The position numbers and the translations under genes are program-made. This document shows, in pieces, positions 4,800 to 5,111 of a stretch of 5,111 bases of DNA. How positions within the stretch are numbered: the first letter of the stretch is position 1; each line of letters starts with the position of its first letter. Origin of the DNA: Gracilibacteraceae bacterium (lineage in GTDB: Bacteria; Bacillota; Desulfitobacteriia; Desulfitobacteriales; Syntrophobotulaceae). Under the pieces are notes generated by a model that was not told the DNA's origin, made no database searches, and saw only the letters and a list, made by a program, of their open reading frames with translations. The DNA lies in the NCBI GenBank assembly GCA_031263945.1, contig JAISEW010000057.1, positions 1-5,111 of the forward strand. Reading direction: 5' to 3'.

Positions 4800-5111
4800 A
4801 TGAAAAAAAACAGGCGGCAAATACCGCAGCCGCGAAAGATAGAGCTGGATTATTCTGAAAAATGGGGCAAGGACGTGGACGAGGCCGTCCGGCTTGCCCG
4901 TCTGGATTTGAAACTTTCCGCGGATGAAGACGTGACGGTCACGGTGCTGGAGGAGCCTACGAAGGGCTTTCTGGGAATCGGCGCAAAGCTCGCGAAGGTG
5001 CGCGTCGAGAAAAAAGCGTCCGATGTGGCCGGGGACGACGCGCCCGCCGCAGCCGCGCCGGCTGTGGACGCTCCCGCGCCGGACGCCGCTTCCGAAGCGC
5101 CGTCCGCTTTG
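4800..5111 (+). CDS. jag: Jag/KhpB RNA-binding protein, N-terminal part (cut by right edge)
   Basis: 104 open codons from ATG 4800 to the window end. Residues ~20-70 match the Jag N-terminal domain: EKWGKDVDEAVRLARLDL, then VTVTVLEEPTKGFLGIGAKL and AKVRVE, with the typical EEPxKGFLGIG turn at 51-61. From ~72 on there is an Ala/Pro/Asp-rich linker that still runs at the edge. The KH and R3H RNA-binding domains that define the family would lie beyond it and cannot be checked. GGAGGG (4787-4792) is 7 nt before ATG. It begins 34 nt after the yidC stop in the same operon. In Gram-positive bacteria KhpB acts with KhpA as a small-RNA and mRNA-binding pair linked to cell elongation and division. Confidence 0.92.
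   Translation, partial: MKKNRRQIPQPRKIELDYSEKWGKDVDEAVRLARLDLKLSADEDVTVTVLEEPTKGFLGIGAKLAKVRVEKKASDVAGDDAPAAAAPAVDAPAPDAASEAPSAL

Overview
The window is bacterial, fairly GC-rich by eye, and densely coded. It holds one conserved housekeeping operon and a more accessory-looking left half. Strong GGAGG-type ribosome sites, GTG and TTG starts set by them, extended -10 (TGn) promoters, a lipoprotein-type solute-binding protein, a short YidC with no large periplasmic domain, and a jag/khpB gene after it all fit a Bacillota (Clostridia-like) genome. A Synergistota-type genome is not excluded. The taxonomy is inference only.

Left part (1-1088): the minus strand carries the 5' 225 codons of modA, the molybdate ABC-transporter binding lipoprotein, which runs off the left edge. 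A 411-bp divergent intergenic region separates it from a chemoreceptor gene. On the modA side this region has an extended -10 promoter, an 18-bp palindrome where a -35 box would sit, and a roughly 120-nt highly structured leader. The leader ends in a terminator-like hairpin plus U-rich tract directly before the ribosome site, which suggests attenuation or riboswitch control. On the receptor side it has two near-identical ~35-bp copies of a promoter/palindrome module, separated by two more perfect hairpins.

Middle (1089-2993): a 634-residue methyl-accepting chemotaxis protein has two N-terminal membrane segments, almost no extracytoplasmic loop, HAMP, the signalling hairpin, a Pro/Ala-rich linker, and a C-terminal bacteriohemerythrin domain with all seven iron ligands. 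This is a DcrH-like O2 or redox sensing receptor.

Right part (2994-5111): a consensus promoter begins immediately after the receptor stop codon and drives rpmH-rnpA-yidD-yidC-jag, all on the plus strand. L34 and RnpA (RNase P protein) serve translation and tRNA processing. YidD and YidC serve membrane-protein insertion. Jag/KhpB, cut by the right edge after 104 codons, is an RNA-binding protein. The 44-codon rpmH is short and easily missed. A weak terminator-like hairpin lies between rpmH and rnpA, and an 18-bp tandem repeat spans the rnpA stop. In many bacteria dnaA lies next to rpmH; here the receptor gene occupies that place and no oriC-like cluster is visible.

I see no tRNA, rRNA, CRISPR array, transposase gene or phage gene. 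The best candidates for something not yet described are the duplicated hairpin/promoter element at 929-1062 and the structured modA leader at 691-821.
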